Positions 34,555 through 43,699 of a DNA stretch of 43,905 nt are shown here, one piece after another. The position numbers and the translations under genes are program-made. This DNA comes from an uncultured Lachnospiraceae bacterium. Lineage in GTDB: Bacteria; Bacillota; Clostridia; TANB77; CAG-508. Every line of letters begins with the position of its first letter. Within the stretch, counting starts at the first letter, position 1. Below the pieces are notes generated by a model that was not told where the DNA came from, did no database searches, and worked only from the letters and a program-made list of their open reading frames with translations. The stretch covers positions 1 through 43,905 of the forward strand of contig CAMEHU010000012.1 of NCBI GenBank assembly GCA_945917765.1. The letters are read 5' to 3'.

Positions 34555-35304
34555 ATGTATTATAATGTTTATGAAGATTATATGAAATCGGTTTTAGGGT
34601 ATCCAACTAGTAATCAAAATACATATGATAATAATTGTAATTGCGGAATGAATTATAATAGCTATATAAATAGTAGAAATACTGATACATCTAATATTGA
34701 ACAAATGTATCCAGAAATTTATAAATTAATAAATCCTATGGTATGTAGAATGTGTGATAATAATACTCAACCAATTTCAGAATATCTAATAGAACAAATG
34801 ACTGATGATATTTATGATAATGTAGTAAATAGGGTAGAAATACAAAATGTAATAAATGTAAATATTGGAACAAGGGAAATGGCTGAAGACGAGGCAATGG
34901 AAAAAACAAAATTAGTAAATAATATAGCAAATTCCAATTTGTCAAATAACTCAAATTCGCTAACCTCAAGGTCAAGTAGTGCAAATACAGGTGCAAGCAT
35001 GACAAATACAAATATATCAAATAATGTTCAGCAAAAAAATGAATCTCAAAAATTGATTGAAGAAAGAGAAAATCGTTCACCACAACCAAGAAGAAGAAAT
35101 ACACTGTTAAGAGACTTAATTCGTATTTTAATCTTAAATAGACTTATCAGACCACAACGACCACCAATGAAACCACCATTTAGACCAGGACCAGGTAGAC
35201 CAGGATTTCCATATCCAGGAATGCCAGGAGGTCCAGCTCAACGACCACCAATGCCACGAGATACTTATAATTATGAGTTAAATGATTATATGCCATATAT
35301 GTAA
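34555..35304 (+). CDS. Low-complexity protein with Pro/Arg-rich tail (possible spore-coat-like)
   Basis: 249 aa, family not recognised. Tyr/Asn-rich start (about 1-45), a compact helical segment (about 50-105; EQMYPEIYKLINPMVCRMC...YLIEQMTDDIYDNVVNRV), a Ser/Asn-rich linker (about 120-165), a basic stretch with RRRNTLLRDLIRILILNRLI (about 178-200), then a Pro/Gly/Arg-rich tail with PGRPGFPYPGMPGGP and a Tyr-rich end. This composition is typical of Firmicutes coat or surface-associated proteins. It has no signal peptide. AGGAGG precedes ATG 34555. The coat role is a guess from composition. Confidence 0.7.
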   Translation: MYYNVYEDYMKSVLGYPTSNQNTYDNNCNCGMNYNSYINSRNTDTSNIEQMYPEIYKLINPMVCRMCDNNTQPISEYLIEQMTDDIYDNVVNRVEIQNVINVNIGTREMAEDEAMEKTKLVNNIANSNLSNNSNSLTSRSSSANTGASMTNTNISNNVQQKNESQKLIEERENRSPQPRRRNTLLRDLIRILILNRLIRPQRPPMKPPFRPGPGRPGFPYPGMPGGPAQRPPMPRDTYNYELNDYMPYM

Positions 35305-35338
35305 AAAATTGTATATAAAATTATAAAACAGGAAGAAT

Positions 35339-35379
35339 AAAATTGTATTCATGTAAAATTGAATACAATTTTTTAATTT
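35339..35379 (+). terminator. Terminator between the proline-rich and CBS genes
   Basis: AAATTGTATTC pairs with GAATACAATTT across ATGTAAAATT, followed by a T-rich run. Confidence 0.85.
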
Positions 35380-35399
35380 TTGTATTGAGGAGGGAGTTT

Positions 35400-35837
35400 A
35401 TGAAGGTTAATGAATGTATGTGTCATGATGTATTATGGGTTAATCCAGGAACATCAGTATGTGATTGTGCTAACTTAATGGCAGAGCACAAAATTGGGTG
35501 TATACCAGTATGTGATGAAAATCAAAAGGTTGTTGGTATTATTACAGATAGAGATATTTTATTAAGGACTGTATGTAAAAATAAAAACACTAAAACAACA
35601 CCTGCAAGCGATATAATGTCTACAAATGTATGGTGCTGTGATTCAAACGATCAATTAGATAAAGCACAAGAAATCATGTCAAAAAATCAAATAAGAAGAT
35701 TACCGATACTTGAGAACGGAAAAATAGTTGGGATTTTATCAATAGGAGATATAAGTAGAAATCCTAATACTAATCAAGAAGCATATGTTATTACTTTTGA
35801 TAATATTTGCAAAGGCGAAAATAAGAATAATGCCTAA
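35400..35837 (+). CDS. CBS-domain pair protein
   Basis: 145 aa made of two CBS motifs (about residues 5-62 and 72-130), the second ending NQIRRLPILENGKIVGILSIGDISR. Such tandem pairs bind adenosyl nucleotides and act as energy or nucleotide sensors. Both repeats contain extra Cys (ECMCHDV, DCANL, WCCDS). ATG 35400 follows GAGGAGGGAG; the upstream in-frame codon lies in the terminator. The 3' end of the gene is part of a long hairpin. Confidence 0.88.
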   Translation: MKVNECMCHDVLWVNPGTSVCDCANLMAEHKIGCIPVCDENQKVVGIITDRDILLRTVCKNKNTKTTPASDIMSTNVWCCDSNDQLDKAQEIMSKNQIRRLPILENGKIVGILSIGDISRNPNTNQEAYVITFDNICKGENKNNA

Positions 35838-35938
35838 TCTAATACTCGGAATTGTTTTAAAAATCTAATTTGCAATGGCACAGCCATTGCAAATTAGATT
35901 TTTAGAATCGTCCCGAGTATTAGATTAAGCATTATTCT
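35824..35938. repeat. 115-bp hairpin overlapping the CBS gene end
   Basis: AGAATAATGC...TAATCTAATACTCGG at the left pairs with CCGAGTATTAGATTA...GCATTATTCT at the right. The inner stem is TAAAAATCTAATTTGCAATGG with its complement and a tiny loop. Mismatches are few, mostly in the GGAATTG/GAATCGTCC stretch that resembles the GGGACGGTTC core. The left arm encodes the last codons of the CBS protein. Confidence 0.9.
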
Positions 35939-36013
35939 CCAAAAAACTCATAAAATTAATTATATAAAGAAAAATAACTGGATATAATACATAAGCAGGG
36001 AGTGAGATGGTGT

Positions 36014-37111
36014 ATGATAGATTATAGTTATTGGTTAGATGTAATAAAAAAACTATTAGTATTTGCTTTAAGTGTTTTTTTAATATATTTTGGGTTTAAA
36101 ATTAGTTTGTTTTACATTCCATTTTTAATAGCATTTGCAGTATCATTGTTAATAGAACCACTTATTAAATTTTGCATGAAAAAATTAAAAATGAAAAGGA
36201 AAGTTAGTGCAATACTTATTTTTATTATAATATTATCTATAATAATTGGATTAATAGGCTGGGGGATTGCTACATTAGTTTCTGAGGCGACTAATTTACT
36301 TAACAATATAAATTTTTATATTGATAAAGTATCAAATGAATCTCAAAATTTAATTTCAAGATTTAAATTTGATAAAATAAAAATTTCGCAGGAATTATTA
36401 TCAATATTTCATAACTCAAGCGATGATTTCATACAAACAGCTTCTGATTGGGTAAAAAATATATTAACAAGAATGCTAAATACATTAACATCATTACCAA
36501 AAATTGGAATTTATATCGTAATAACAATATTAGCGTTATATTTTATGTGCACAGATAAAATATATATGTTAGAACAAATTGAACATCATTTACCTGAAAA
36601 ATGGGTGAAAAATTTAAGTAGACACGTAAAAGCGCTTGTTAAAGCTTTAGGGTGTTATTTGAAGGCTCAATTAAAATTAGTATTAATTTCATTTATAATC
36701 TCTTTAATAGGATTATATATTTTTTCAATATCAGGAATGAATATAAAATATCCACTTATGATAGCAATAGGAATTGCAATTGTAGATGCTCTACCAATAT
36801 TTGGTTCTGGTACTGTAATGGTGCCATGGGCAATAATATCAGCATTTAATGGAGATGTTAGACTTGGGGTGGCAATATTAGTGTTATGGATTGTGATGTG
36901 TGTTGTAAGACAAATTCTAGAGCCTAAAATTGTGAGTGGACAAATAGGTATACATCCGATATTTACATTAATTGCAATGTATACAGGCTTTAGATTTTTA
37001 GGACTTATTGGAATGTTTGTTGGACCAATTGTTTTGATAATATTGAAAAATATATATGAGGTAAGGATTGACAAAGGATTTGTTAAAAGTATTTTTGAGA
37101 AGAATTGTTAA
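36014..37111 (+). CDS. AI-2E transporter family protein, YtvI-like
   Basis: 365-aa polytopic membrane protein. Membrane segments are at about residues 11-50, 66-92, 160-180 and 215-350. The family's FISLIGLYIFSISGMNIKYPLMIAIGIAIVDALPIFGSG and GPIVLIILKNIYE blocks are clear. YtvI in Bacillus is an integral membrane protein of sporulation; other relatives are called autoinducer exporters or PerM. The length and N-terminal region fit YtvI. ATG 36014 is chosen (GGGAGTGAG upstream); a GTG at 36002 is also possible. A -10 TATAAT lies at 35984-35989. Confidence 0.85.
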   Translation: MIDYSYWLDVIKKLLVFALSVFLIYFGFKISLFYIPFLIAFAVSLLIEPLIKFCMKKLKMKRKVSAILIFIIILSIIIGLIGWGIATLVSEATNLLNNINFYIDKVSNESQNLISRFKFDKIKISQELLSIFHNSSDDFIQTASDWVKNILTRMLNTLTSLPKIGIYIVITILALYFMCTDKIYMLEQIEHHLPEKWVKNLSRHVKALVKALGCYLKAQLKLVLISFIISLIGLYIFSISGMNIKYPLMIAIGIAIVDALPIFGSGTVMVPWAIISAFNGDVRLGVAILVLWIVMCVVRQILEPKIVSGQIGIHPIFTLIAMYTGFRFLGLIGMFVGPIVLIILKNIYEVRIDKGFVKSIFEKNC

Positions 37112-37143
37112 AAAATTATAATTAATATAAAATTAAAAAAATA

Positions 37144-37178
37144 AACACACCAGTTTCAAATTTTGAATCTGGTGTGTT
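37144..37178. terminator. Bidirectional terminator
   Basis: AACACACCAG-T-TTCAAA pairs with TTTGAA-T-CTGGTGTGTT. It lies between the YtvI-like gene and the convergent small gene. Confidence 0.82.
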
Positions 37179-37187
37179 AAGAGAAAT

Positions 37188-37394
37188 TTATATTTGATTT
37201 ATTATAGTGGACAACTCATCAGAAAATGTTCCATCATGATTGTCAATAGTATAATATTTCAAAATATAATCCTCTAATGAGAGACCTTCTGCTTTTGCTT
37301 TGGCCTCTTCTTCTTTTTCGAACGAATTCGAACTTATTAGGCATGGAACATAATTAAAAAGGTACCAAGCCATTTTCGTAAAAGATAAGTGCAT
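37188..37394 (-). CDS. Small hypothetical protein, 68 aa
   Basis: An excellent ribosome binding site (AAGGGGGGT, 6 bases before the ATG on the minus strand) makes this small gene likely. The N-terminus (MAWYLFNYVPCLISS) is mildly hydrophobic. A charged helix (FEKEEEAKAKAEGLSLEDYI) and an acidic C-terminus (NHDGTFSDELSTIINQI) follow. I do not recognise the family. Confidence 0.65.
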   Translation of the reverse strand: MHLSFTKMAWYLFNYVPCLISSNSFEKEEEAKAKAEGLSLEDYILKYYTIDNHDGTFSDELSTIINQI

Positions 37395-37530
37395 TAAAGC
37401 ACCCCCCTTTATAAAAATAAAATTCCCAAATGGGTTAATTAATTATAGCATGTTTAACTGAAAATGTCTAGTTTAATTGAAAAAATAGCTAAATTGTAGA
37501 AAGAATATAATATATAGAGGTTTACATTAT

Positions 37531-37559
37531 TTGACATTATGTACACAAAATGGTATAAT
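37531..37559 (+). promoter_or_regulatory. Strong promoter before the GC-richer gene
   Basis: TTGACA (37531-37536), a 17-bp spacer and TATAAT (37554-37559), with TGG before the -10 forming an extended -10. The stretch 37395-37530 shows nothing else. Confidence 0.9.
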
Positions 37560-37565
37560 ATAAGC

Positions 37566-37703
37566 ATACGTCAACAAGTTGGCGTATACATATATAGAGA
37601 GGACCGTATAATGCGGTTCAAAGGAAGCTTAAATTGGTTAAACCTCAGATTATGCACTGTATTTGCAACAATCACATAAAATAATATGATGGAGGTTATG
37701 CCA
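37566..37703 (+). other. Structured 5' leader of the 37704 gene
   Basis: About 138 nt lie between promoter and start codon. They contain a tight hairpin ATACGTCAAC/GTTGGCGTAT (37566-37587) at the very 5' end and a second one, GGACCG...CGGTTC (37601-37619), followed by a single-stranded AAGGAAGC. The structure is suited to RNA stabilisation or cis-regulation. I cannot match it to a known riboswitch. Confidence 0.45.
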
Positions 37704-38357
37704 ATGTCTAGAAGGCATTTGAATAAACCTAACAACAAAACCCGTTTCTGCGTAGGAATGACCTACAAAGTTTGGGAGCAGACCAATGCTCTCACGGACT
37801 ATGTCGTTAGGGATGTAAACACTAAGAAAATCCTTGGGGAAAAGCTGGCTGAAAGCTACGGAATCCGAACAAGAAATATCAAACCTGAAGATATGACACT
37901 GTATGAAGAAATTGTTAGGAACCTTGCTATCTTAAGTATCCAGTATGTAAACATAATGAAATATCACGAGGATGCATCCGAAGCATACAATGACATGAAA
38001 TTCGATTTCAGCCATATGCTGCTTAAATCACCCATTGACTCGAAGGTTTTAATCTACATTAAGTCTCGCATTGAATATAACAAGCGAAACTTCAATCTGG
38101 ACGAGAACCATTATCCCCGAAAGATTTTCACTTACAACAAGAGAATGTTTGATGCATATTTGAAATCGGCAGTAAAGGTTTTCGCTTTCTTCGACACTAT
38201 GGAGGATTTTGCAAATGCTCCTACGAAAAAAATAGTGAGAAAAATGAAGATAGTGGACAAGGCCCAGGTGGGAAACGTTCTGCTGGTTACTAAGAGTTAT
38301 ATGGAAAACAACGCACACAAGCTTCTTTCCAAAAGAAAGATAGTTTTATTCTACTAA
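37704..38357 (+). CDS. Hypothetical protein with GC-rich, foreign-looking codon use
   Basis: 217 aa, family not recognised. Basic protein with a Lys/Arg-rich start (MSRRHLNKPNNKTRF), helical middle (LYEEIVRNLAILSIQYVNIMKYHEDASEAYNDM) and basic C-terminus (AHKLLSKRKIVLFY). No signal peptide or clear membrane span. ATG 37704 follows GGAGGTTATGCC; ATGs at 37686 and 37689 precede the ribosome binding site and are rejected. Two 60-base samples of the gene are 35% and 52% GC, against about 28% in secA, with many C-ending codons. This suggests horizontal acquisition or selection for high expression. Confidence 0.75.
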   Translation: MSRRHLNKPNNKTRFCVGMTYKVWEQTNALTDYVVRDVNTKKILGEKLAESYGIRTRNIKPEDMTLYEEIVRNLAILSIQYVNIMKYHEDASEAYNDMKFDFSHMLLKSPIDSKVLIYIKSRIEYNKRNFNLDENHYPRKIFTYNKRMFDAYLKSAVKVFAFFDTMEDFANAPTKKIVRKMKIVDKAQVGNVLLVTKSYMENNAHKLLSKRKIVLFY

Positions 38358-38411
38358 ACAAGTGACTACATAGTGCACAATCTGCTTTTTAGCTTCCTAA
38401 TTCCTAATTTT

Positions 38412-38446
38412 TGGCAGGGACTTTTTGCTCCTGCCACTTTCTTTTT
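38412..38446 (+). terminator. Terminator after the GC-richer gene
   Basis: TGGCAGG pairs with CCTGCCA across GACTTTTTGCT, followed by a T-rich run. Confidence 0.85.
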
Positions 38447-38528
38447 ATAACAGTCTTAAAAGAAGATTATACAACCTATATAAATTTTAGGTTATTGCAA
38501 TAATTTACTAGTATCTATTATAAGAAAT

Positions 38529-39065
38529 TTATATCTCACTACTAATATAACTATTATCCGGAGGATAAACAAATTCGTCCTTTGGAACATTACATTCTTT
38601 TATATTTTCTACTTTAATTACAGGAATATTACCATGGTAATATCCTTTTTCAATAACACCTTCAATTTCTACCCAAGCACCATCTTTAAATTTAGATATA
38701 TTATTATATTCACTTAAAAAACCAACAACAACAGCATGATTATCTGAAGAAATAATCATTTCACGAGCCAATACAAATTGCTTCTCATTAAAATCAAAAA
38801 TTCTATAAACAAAACCAGTAAATTTAATTTTTTTACCAATATATTTATCAATATTATCATGAGAATCTTTAAGAATATCAGTATAATTATTACTATTAAC
38901 TTCAAGTCTAGAATTATCCACACTATCCTTAACAGTAAATTTTGAAGCAGATTTATAAAATCTAATTCCAACTATAATAAAAACTAAAGCAATAATCAAA
39001 ACAATAGATATGATTCCTATTTTTTTAATAACATTATTATTTAATCTTACATTACAAACGAACAT
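38529..39065 (-). CDS. DUF1980/TIGR03943-like membrane-anchored protein
   Basis: 178 aa. One membrane segment (about residues 14-34, IGIISIVLIIALVFIIVGI) anchors an extracytoplasmic domain. The domain has an OB-like strand pattern: IGKKIKFTGFVYRIFDFNEKQ, then FVLAREMIISS, WVEIEGVIEKG and IPVIKVENIKEC. This resembles the C-terminal domain of the DUF1980/TIGR03943 proteins that pair with a permease; no permease is next to it. ATG 39065 follows AAAGGATTG on the minus strand; the longer frame would run through the repeat at 39087. The function is unknown. Confidence 0.72.
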   Translation of the reverse strand: MFVCNVRLNNNVIKKIGIISIVLIIALVFIIVGIRFYKSASKFTVKDSVDNSRLEVNSNNYTDILKDSHDNIDKYIGKKIKFTGFVYRIFDFNEKQFVLAREMIISSDNHAVVVGFLSEYNNISKFKDGAWVEIEGVIEKGYYHGNIPVIKVENIKECNVPKDEFVYPPDNSYISSEI

Positions 39066-39086
39066 AAAAATCAATCCTTTCTTTTG

Positions 39087-39113
39087 AGCCAATGGGGACG
39101 GGGCAATTTGGCA
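39087..39113. repeat. Half copy of the GGGGACGG palindrome
   Basis: The 27 bp starting AGCCAATGGGGACGGGGC are identical to the reverse complement of 7942-7968. Only one arm is present here, directly before another hairpin at 39121. This shows the 7903 palindrome is a dispersed repeat rather than a chance terminator. Confidence 0.9.
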
Positions 39114-39120
39114 CATTTAA

Positions 39121-39193
39121 TTTGAAACATTTGAGGACGGTCTTAAAACCTTTCAAAAATGAAACATTTTAAGACCGCCCACAAATGTTTCAA
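39121..39193. repeat. GGACGGTCTTAAAA hairpin
   Basis: TTTGAAACATTTG...GGACGGTCTTAAAA pairs with TTTTAAGACCGCCC...CAAATGTTTCAAA, with a few mismatches and a loop of about 17 bases. It carries the same core as the hairpins at 11748 and 27716 and lies upstream of the secA promoter. Confidence 0.9.
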
Positions 39194-39268
39194 AATCTTG
39201 TTCCAAAAGTCTCATCCCAAGTTTAATTAATAAAATTATATTAGTTTTAAAAAAAATTATGATTTTTC

Positions 39269-39297
39269 TTGCGAAATTTTTATATTAGTGATATAGT
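39269..39297 (+). promoter_or_regulatory. Promoter of secA
   Basis: TTGCGA (39269-39274), a 17-bp spacer and TATAGT (39292-39297), 56 bp before the ATG. Confidence 0.7.
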
Positions 39298-39353
39298 ACT
39301 ATCAGAATTATATGTTAAATAAAAATACATAAGATGGAAAGGAAGAAAATGCA

Positions 39354-42116
39354 ATGAGTTTTTTAAACAAGATATTTAAGAGTTACAGTGAAAAAGAAGT
39401 TAAAAGGGTTATGCCTCTTGTTGACCAAATTAATGGGTTAGAAGATGCAATGACAAAATTATCTGATGAAGAATTACGCGCTAAAACAACTGAATTTAAA
39501 GGAAGATTAGCAAAAGGAGAAACATTAGATGATTTATTACCAGAAGCTTTTGCAGTAGTTAGAGAAGCCTCTAAAAGAGTTCTAGGATTACGCCATTTTG
39601 ATGTTCAATTAATAGGTGGTATAATCTTACACCAAGGTAGAATTGCTGAAATGAAAACTGGTGAAGGAAAAACATTAGTTGCTACATTACCAGCATACTT
39701 AAATGCTTTAACAGGTGAAGGCGTTCATATAATCACTGTAAATGATTACCTAGCAAAAAGAGATAGTGAATGGATGGGAAAAGTATATAGATTCCTTGGT
39801 CTATCTGTTGGTTTAATCATAGCAGGAATGAAACCAAATGAAAAACAAGACGCATATAATTGTGATATTACTTATGGAACAAATAATGAATTCGGATTTG
39901 ATTATTTAAGAGATAACATGGTTATATATAAAGATCAATTAGTTCAAAGAAAATTAAGTTATGCAATTGTCGATGAAATCGATAGTATTTTAATAGATGA
40001 GGCTCGTACACCTTTAATCATATCAGGTAGAGCTAACAAATCTTCAGATTTATACAAAAAAGCTGATTCATTTGTAAGAAAATTACAAGCTAAAGTTATA
40101 GTGGAAGAAGATGTTAAAGATGAAGCACAGGCAGAAGATAATGAAAACTATGACTACATAGTTGATTTAAAAGCAAAATCAGCTACATTAACACAAAAAG
40201 GTATAGCTAAAGCTGAAGAAGAATTTAGATTAGATAACTTCAATGATATTGAAAACTCTGAATTAGTTCACAATGTTAACCAAGCACTTCGTGCATATGG
40301 AATCATGAAAAAAGATATAGACTACATTGTAAAAGATGGTGAAGTTTTAATTGTAGACGAATTCACAGGTCGTATCATGTATGGAAGAAGATATAATAAT
40401 GGATTACACCAAGCTATTGAAGCAAAAGAACAAGTTAAAATAGCTGACGAATCTAAAACACTTGCTACAATTACATTCCAAAACTACTTTAGAATGTATG
40501 AAAAATTATCAGGTATGACTGGTACAGCTATGACAGAAGAATCAGAATTCCAAGAAATCTACAAATTAGATGTTATTGAAATACCTACAAACAAACCATT
40601 AGCAAGAATAGATGAACCAGACATTATTTACAAAAATGAAGATGCTAAATTTAGAGCTGTAATAGAAGATATTAAAGAATCACATAGTAAAGGACAACCA
40701 GTTCTAGTTGGTACTGTTTCAATTGAAAAATCTGAAAAATTAAGTAAATTACTTGATAAAGAAGGAATAAAACATACAGTATTAAATGCTAAACAACATG
40801 AAAAAGAAGCTGAAATAGTTGCACAAGCAGGTAAATATGGTGCTGTTACAATTGCTACAAACATGGCAGGTCGTGGTACTGATATTATGCTTGGTGGAAA
40901 TAGTGAATATTTAGCAAAACAAGAAATGAAAAGATTAGGATATTCTGAAGAATTAATAGAACAAGCAACAGCATTTAATGAAACAACAGAACAAGAAATA
41001 TTAGATGCAAGAGCTAAATTCAAAGAATTAGAAAATAAATTTGATGAAGAAATCAAAGAAGAAAAACAAAAAGTTATTGATGCTGGTGGTTTAAAAATCA
41101 TTGGTACAGAAAGACATGAATCAAGACGTATTGATAACCAATTAAGAGGTCGTTCTGGTCGTCAAGGTGACCCAGGAAATTCTAAATTCTATATTGGGTT
41201 AGATGATGATTTAATGAAAATCTTTGGTGGAAATGCAATTACAAAAGTATATGATACATTAGGAGCAGACGAAGATATGCCAATTCAATCAAGAATGATT
41301 TCAAGTGCAGTTGAAAATGCTCAAAAGAAAGTTGAAGGTAAAAACTTTAGCATAAGAAAAAATGTATTAAATTATGATGATGTTATGAACACACAAAGAG
41401 AAATTATCTACAAACAAAGAAGAGAAGTTCTTGATGGTGAAAACATTAAAGAAAGTGTTATCAATATGATGGATGCTACAGTAGACAGCATAGTAACAGC
41501 TTTTGGTGATGAAGATTCAGTAAATATTGATGAAGCTTTATTACTAGAAATAGATACAACATTAGGATTAGATAAATCTAAATTAGGATTAACAGAAGGT
41601 GAAAAAGTAAATCCACAAACATTAACAGATAAATTAAAATATGCTGTTCATGCAAGATATGAAGAAAAAGAGCAAATGGTTGGTTCTGAAGACTTAAGAG
41701 AAATCGAAAGAGTTATTACATTAAAAGTAGTTGATGACCAATGGATGGAACATATTGATAATATGGATGAATTAAAAAATGGTATTGGTCTTCGTGCATA
41801 TGGTCAAAAAGATCCAGTTGTTCAATACAGAATCGAAGGTTTTGATATGTTTGACGAAATGGTTGATAGTATCAAAATTGATATTACAAAATCTTTATTA
41901 CATCTTGAAAGAGCTGATAATGTTCAAAGAACAGAAGCAGCAGAAATTACAGATGCAAGTTTAAGAGATACAGCTATTAGCTTAGTTGATGGAAGCATTA
42001 CTCCAAAAGAAGGTGGATTAAATAAAACTGTTGTAAATAATGAGCCTAAGGTTGGAAGAAATGATATGTGTCCATGTGGAAGCGGGAAAAAGTACAAAAA
42101 CTGTTGTGGTAAATAA
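39354..42116 (+). CDS. secA: Preprotein translocase ATPase SecA
   Basis: Motor of the Sec secretion pathway at the membrane, 920 aa. Seen in order: N-terminal [16 protein letters not shown], Walker [10 protein letters not shown] (about residue 100), the DEAD-like [14 protein letters not shown], the preprotein cross-linking domain, [12 protein letters not shown] and [11 protein letters not shown] of the second ATPase half, the helical scaffold, and a C-terminal zinc-binding tail [18 protein letters not shown] with the CxCx8CC pattern. A GAAAGGAAG ribosome binding site precedes it. The length is somewhat longer than Bacillus SecA, mainly through acidic insertions near residues 250 and 540. Single gene. 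Confidence 0.98.
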   Translation: MSFLNKIFKSYSEKEVKRVMPLVDQINGLEDAMTKLSDEELRAKTTEFKGRLAKGETLDDLLPEAFAVVREASKRVLGLRHFDVQLIGGIILHQGRIAEMKTGEGKTLVATLPAYLNALTGEGVHIITVNDYLAKRDSEWMGKVYRFLGLSVGLIIAGMKPNEKQDAYNCDITYGTNNEFGFDYLRDNMVIYKDQLVQRKLSYAIVDEIDSILIDEARTPLIISGRANKSSDLYKKADSFVRKLQAKVIVEEDVKDEAQAEDNENYDYIVDLKAKSATLTQKGIAKAEEEFRLDNFNDIENSELVHNVNQALRAYGIMKKDIDYIVKDGEVLIVDEFTGRIMYGRRYNNGLHQAIEAKEQVKIADESKTLATITFQNYFRMYEKLSGMTGTAMTEESEFQEIYKLDVIEIPTNKPLARIDEPDIIYKNEDAKFRAVIEDIKESHSKGQPVLVGTVSIEKSEKLSKLLDKEGIKHTVLNAKQHEKEAEIVAQAGKYGAVTIATNMAGRGTDIMLGGNSEYLAKQEMKRLGYSEELIEQATAFNETTEQEILDARAKFKELENKFDEEIKEEKQKVIDAGGLKIIGTERHESRRIDNQLRGRSGRQGDPGNSKFYIGLDDDLMKIFGGNAITKVYDTLGADEDMPIQSRMISSAVENAQKKVEGKNFSIRKNVLNYDDVMNTQREIIYKQRREVLDGENIKESVINMMDATVDSIVTAFGDEDSVNIDEALLLEIDTTLGLDKSKLGLTEGEKVNPQTLTDKLKYAVHARYEEKEQMVGSEDLREIERVITLKVVDDQWMEHIDNMDELKNGIGLRAYGQKDPVVQYRIEGFDMFDEMVDSIKIDITKSLLHLERADNVQRTEAAEITDASLRDTAISLVDGSITPKEGGLNKTVVNNEPKVGRNDMCPCGSGKKYKNCCGK

Positions 42117-42126
42117 CCTCGCAAAC

Positions 42127-42141
42127 CCTTATAAAATAAGG
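42127..42141. other. Small palindrome after secA, possible integrase core site
   Basis: CCTTAT-AAA-ATAAGG lies 11 bp after the secA stop, just before the TGTCCAC repeats. Tyrosine integrases bind inverted core sites of this kind, so it may be the attachment core; this is speculative because the other end of the element is outside the window. Confidence 0.3.
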
Positions 42142-42170
42142 AATTGTTAAAAATAGAAAAAATGATAAAT

Positions 42171-42288
42171 TTGTCCACAGATGACAATTTGTCCACGATT
42201 TGTCCACATAGCATAAATAATGTGGACAGAATCGAGGAAACCCCATAAAAATCAATAAAAAATCTACGTGGACAATTATTGTGGACAT
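42171..42288. repeat. Cluster of six TGTCCAC repeats next to the integrase
   Basis: TGTCCAC occurs three times on the plus strand (TTGTCCACA 42171, TTGTCCACG 42189, TTGTCCACA 42200) and three times inverted (TGTGGACAG 42221, CGTGGACAA 42267, TGTGGACAT 42280). They fill the gap between secA and the integrase. Arm-type binding sites of the integrase are the simplest explanation; the resemblance to DnaA boxes (TTATCCACA) is noted but weaker. Confidence 0.85.
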
Positions 42289-42295
42289 AGTTATA

Positions 42296-42328
42296 TAAAA
42301 TGTCAGCATTCGAAATGCTGGCATTTTT
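42296..42328. terminator. Terminator-like hairpin before the integrase gene
   Basis: AAAATGTCAGCATT pairs with AATGCTGGCATTTT (one G-U), with a T-run on the right and A-run on the left. It may end secA transcription and protect the integrase gene from read-through. Confidence 0.8.
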
Positions 42329-42365
42329 CCGTTTCATTAAGTTTTATAATGAAGGAGAGATAACT

Positions 42366-43676
42366 ATGGTAAGCGTAAGAAAACGTGGAAAGGTATATGA
42401 ATACCGATTTGAAATTGCAACAGTTGAGGGAACAAGAAAATGGATAACAAAGTCAGGGTATCCAACAAAAGCAGAGGCTTTTAAAGAAGGCGCAAAAGCC
42501 TATAATGATTTTTACTACAATGGTCAAAAGACGCAGTTAAGAGAAAATATGTCGTATGCAGATTTTTTAGATTATTGGATAGATAATTATGCAAGTTTCA
42601 ATTTGCATTACTCTACTACAATATCTTATATAAACATTATTAAAAATCACGTAAAACCAAGAGTAGGATTTTATAAATTATGGCAATTAGATACACGCCT
42701 TTTACAGGAGTTTATCAATAAAATATATGTTGAGTATGGCTTTTCAAAAAACTATATGGCGAGTATTTTAAAAGTGGTTAAAGGCTCATTAAAATATGCG
42801 TGTTACACATTAAATTATATTAACACTAATCCTGCTGAACACGTCCACGCACCAAGAATAGATAAAATTGGAAAAGATCCTGCACATATATTTACACAAG
42901 AAGAAATAGAAAGAATATTAGATAGATTTAAAGGTACACATTCAATATATTATGCTTTTTTAACTGCTTATTATACAGGAATGAGAGTGTCAGAAGTATA
43001 TGGTTTAACTTGGGACTGTGTTGATTTTGAAAAGAAAACATTAACAATAAATAAAAACATTATTAAGAAAAATCAATATGGTTTACCAAAAAGAAAAAAT
43101 ATAACAAAAGGACATTCTGTTGGTGTTTGGTATTATGGGGATTGTAAAAATTCTCAAAGTAGAAGAACTATTTCTATTGGAGATACGCTAGTAAATGCAT
43201 TAAAAGATTATAAAAAAGAACAAGAAGAAAATAGAAAATTCTATGGAGATTCTTATCTTTGCTATTATGAAAAGAAAGTAATAAATGAAATTACTAAAAG
43301 AGAACAAACAAAATTGATAGAAGCAAATGCAGAATTAGAATTACCTTTACCAGAAGCACAATTAGTTTTTGTAAAAGATAATGGACAATTTTTAGGAACA
43401 GATTCACCGAAGTATGCATTTAAAGTTATTCATTATGAATTGGGAATTAACAGTAGGTTTCACGATTTTAGAGATACACACGCAACAAAACTTATTGAGA
43501 GTGGTGCAGATATTAAAGCAGTATCAAAGAGATTAGGACATTCTACTATTCAAACAACATATAATATATATGTTAGAGTAACGAATAAAATGGAAAGTGA
43601 TACAGTAGATAGATTTGAAAAATATACTACAACACTTGATATTCCACAAACAGCAGAAATTCCTTATCAAGTATAA
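42366..43676 (+). CDS. Tyrosine recombinase/integrase
   Basis: 436-aa site-specific integrase of a phage or integrative element. An N-terminal arm-binding region (VYEYRFEIATVEGTRKWITKSGYPTKAEA) is followed by the core-binding SAM-like domain (about residues 60-145) and the catalytic domain with R207 (TGMRVSE), H366 and R369 (HDFRDTHAT), H392 (GHST) and nucleophile Y402 (NIYV). GGAGAG precedes ATG 42366; the upstream in-frame ATG lies in the hairpin. It starts a mobile element that continues beyond the window, inserted after secA. Confidence 0.93.
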   Translation: MVSVRKRGKVYEYRFEIATVEGTRKWITKSGYPTKAEAFKEGAKAYNDFYYNGQKTQLRENMSYADFLDYWIDNYASFNLHYSTTISYINIIKNHVKPRVGFYKLWQLDTRLLQEFINKIYVEYGFSKNYMASILKVVKGSLKYACYTLNYINTNPAEHVHAPRIDKIGKDPAHIFTQEEIERILDRFKGTHSIYYAFLTAYYTGMRVSEVYGLTWDCVDFEKKTLTINKNIIKKNQYGLPKRKNITKGHSVGVWYYGDCKNSQSRRTISIGDTLVNALKDYKKEQEENRKFYGDSYLCYYEKKVINEITKREQTKLIEANAELELPLPEAQLVFVKDNGQFLGTDSPKYAFKVIHYELGINSRFHDFRDTHATKLIESGADIKAVSKRLGHSTIQTTYNIYVRVTNKMESDTVDRFEKYTTTLDIPQTAEIPYQV

Positions 43677-43699
43677 ATAACATTAAAGGGGGAATAAAT

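Noticed and set aside
42171-42288. TGTCCAC repeats as DnaA boxes or a replication origin
   Set aside because: They differ from TTATCCACA at a key position, no replication gene is nearby and the integrase context explains them better.
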